Shown here one piece after another: positions 63,416-64,000 of a stretch of DNA of 64,000 nucleotides. Under the pieces are notes generated by a model. That model had not been told where the DNA came from. It was given only the letters and a program-made list of their open reading frames with translations, and did no database searches. A program made the position numbers and the translations under genes. How positions within the stretch are numbered: the stretch's first letter is position 1; each line of letters starts with the position of its first letter. The DNA is from Nocardia puris (GTDB taxonomy: Bacteria; Actinomycetota; Actinomycetes; Mycobacteriales; Mycobacteriaceae): the NCBI RefSeq assembly GCF_003315035.1, contig NZ_QNRE01000003.1, positions 496,001 to 560,000 of the forward strand, read 5' to 3'.

Positions 63416-64000
<585 letters not shown>

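Overview
The window reads as chromosome of a Nocardia-like actinomycete (order Mycobacteriales). The DNA is very GC-rich, many starts are GTG, and the gene neighbourhood matches the Mycobacterium tuberculosis block Rv1009-Rv1026 (rpfB-ksgA-ispE ... pth-rplY ... prs-glmU-TetR-mfd-mazG-lpqU-eno-ftsB-like-DUF501-ppx2). All identifications come from reading the sequence; no database search was run.

Layout. 1-8.7 kb: transport and oxidation genes (truncated membrane protein, flavin amine oxidase, MetP/MetS-type Na+ symporter, TetR regulator, a broken VOC gene beside a tRNA carrying anticodon TAA, POT peptide transporter, SRPBCC protein, MHS-type MFS transporter). 8.7-13.1 kb: ppx2, DUF501, FtsB-like protein, enolase and the LpqU lipoprotein transglycosylase, all on the minus strand. 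13.4-20.2 kb: a compact five-gene biosynthetic operon behind two IdeR/DmdR-like iron boxes. It encodes a VioC-like Fe(II)/2-oxoglutarate oxygenase, SbnB-like dehydrogenase, PLP fold-III decarboxylase with a long disordered N-terminus, SbnA-like synthase and MATE exporter. 20.2-25.9 kb: TerD protein, PPOX flavoprotein, an iron-box flavodoxin, a Stealth sugar-phosphate transferase, an Rv0805-type cyclic nucleotide phosphodiesterase and an LLM oxidoreductase with a MerR-type promoter. 25.9-30.2 kb: mazG and mfd. 30.3-33.2 kb: two TetR genes inside a nest of about 200-bp dispersed repeats, then tRNA-Gln.

33.3-38.3 kb: glmU-prs and two proline/tyrosine-rich membrane proteins. 38.3-44.3 kb: the complete ergothioneine pathway, egtA-B-C-D on the minus strand with an egtE-like gene divergent. 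44.3-49.7 kb: RNase Z, a nuclease-like protein with a duplicated tail, an acyl-AMP ligase, pth and rplY. 50-53.8 kb: release factor 3 and an ECF sigma factor among SnoaL-like proteins. 53.9-57.3 kb: two Abi-alpha (DUF4393) paralogues around a DUF445 membrane protein, whose mRNA leader carries an intrinsic terminator. 57.3-64 kb: an ABC-F ATPase, ispE, a copper-responsive copZ pair with CsoR-like sites, a damaged cupin gene, ksgA, a truncated DUF433-like gene and the 3' part of rpfB.

The strongest candidates for something undescribed are the iron-boxed 2,3-diaminopropionate operon, which has no NRPS or NIS synthetase in this window, and the Abi-alpha/DUF445/Abi-alpha module with an attenuator-like leader. 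The repeat family at 30.4-33.1 kb is a third point of interest.
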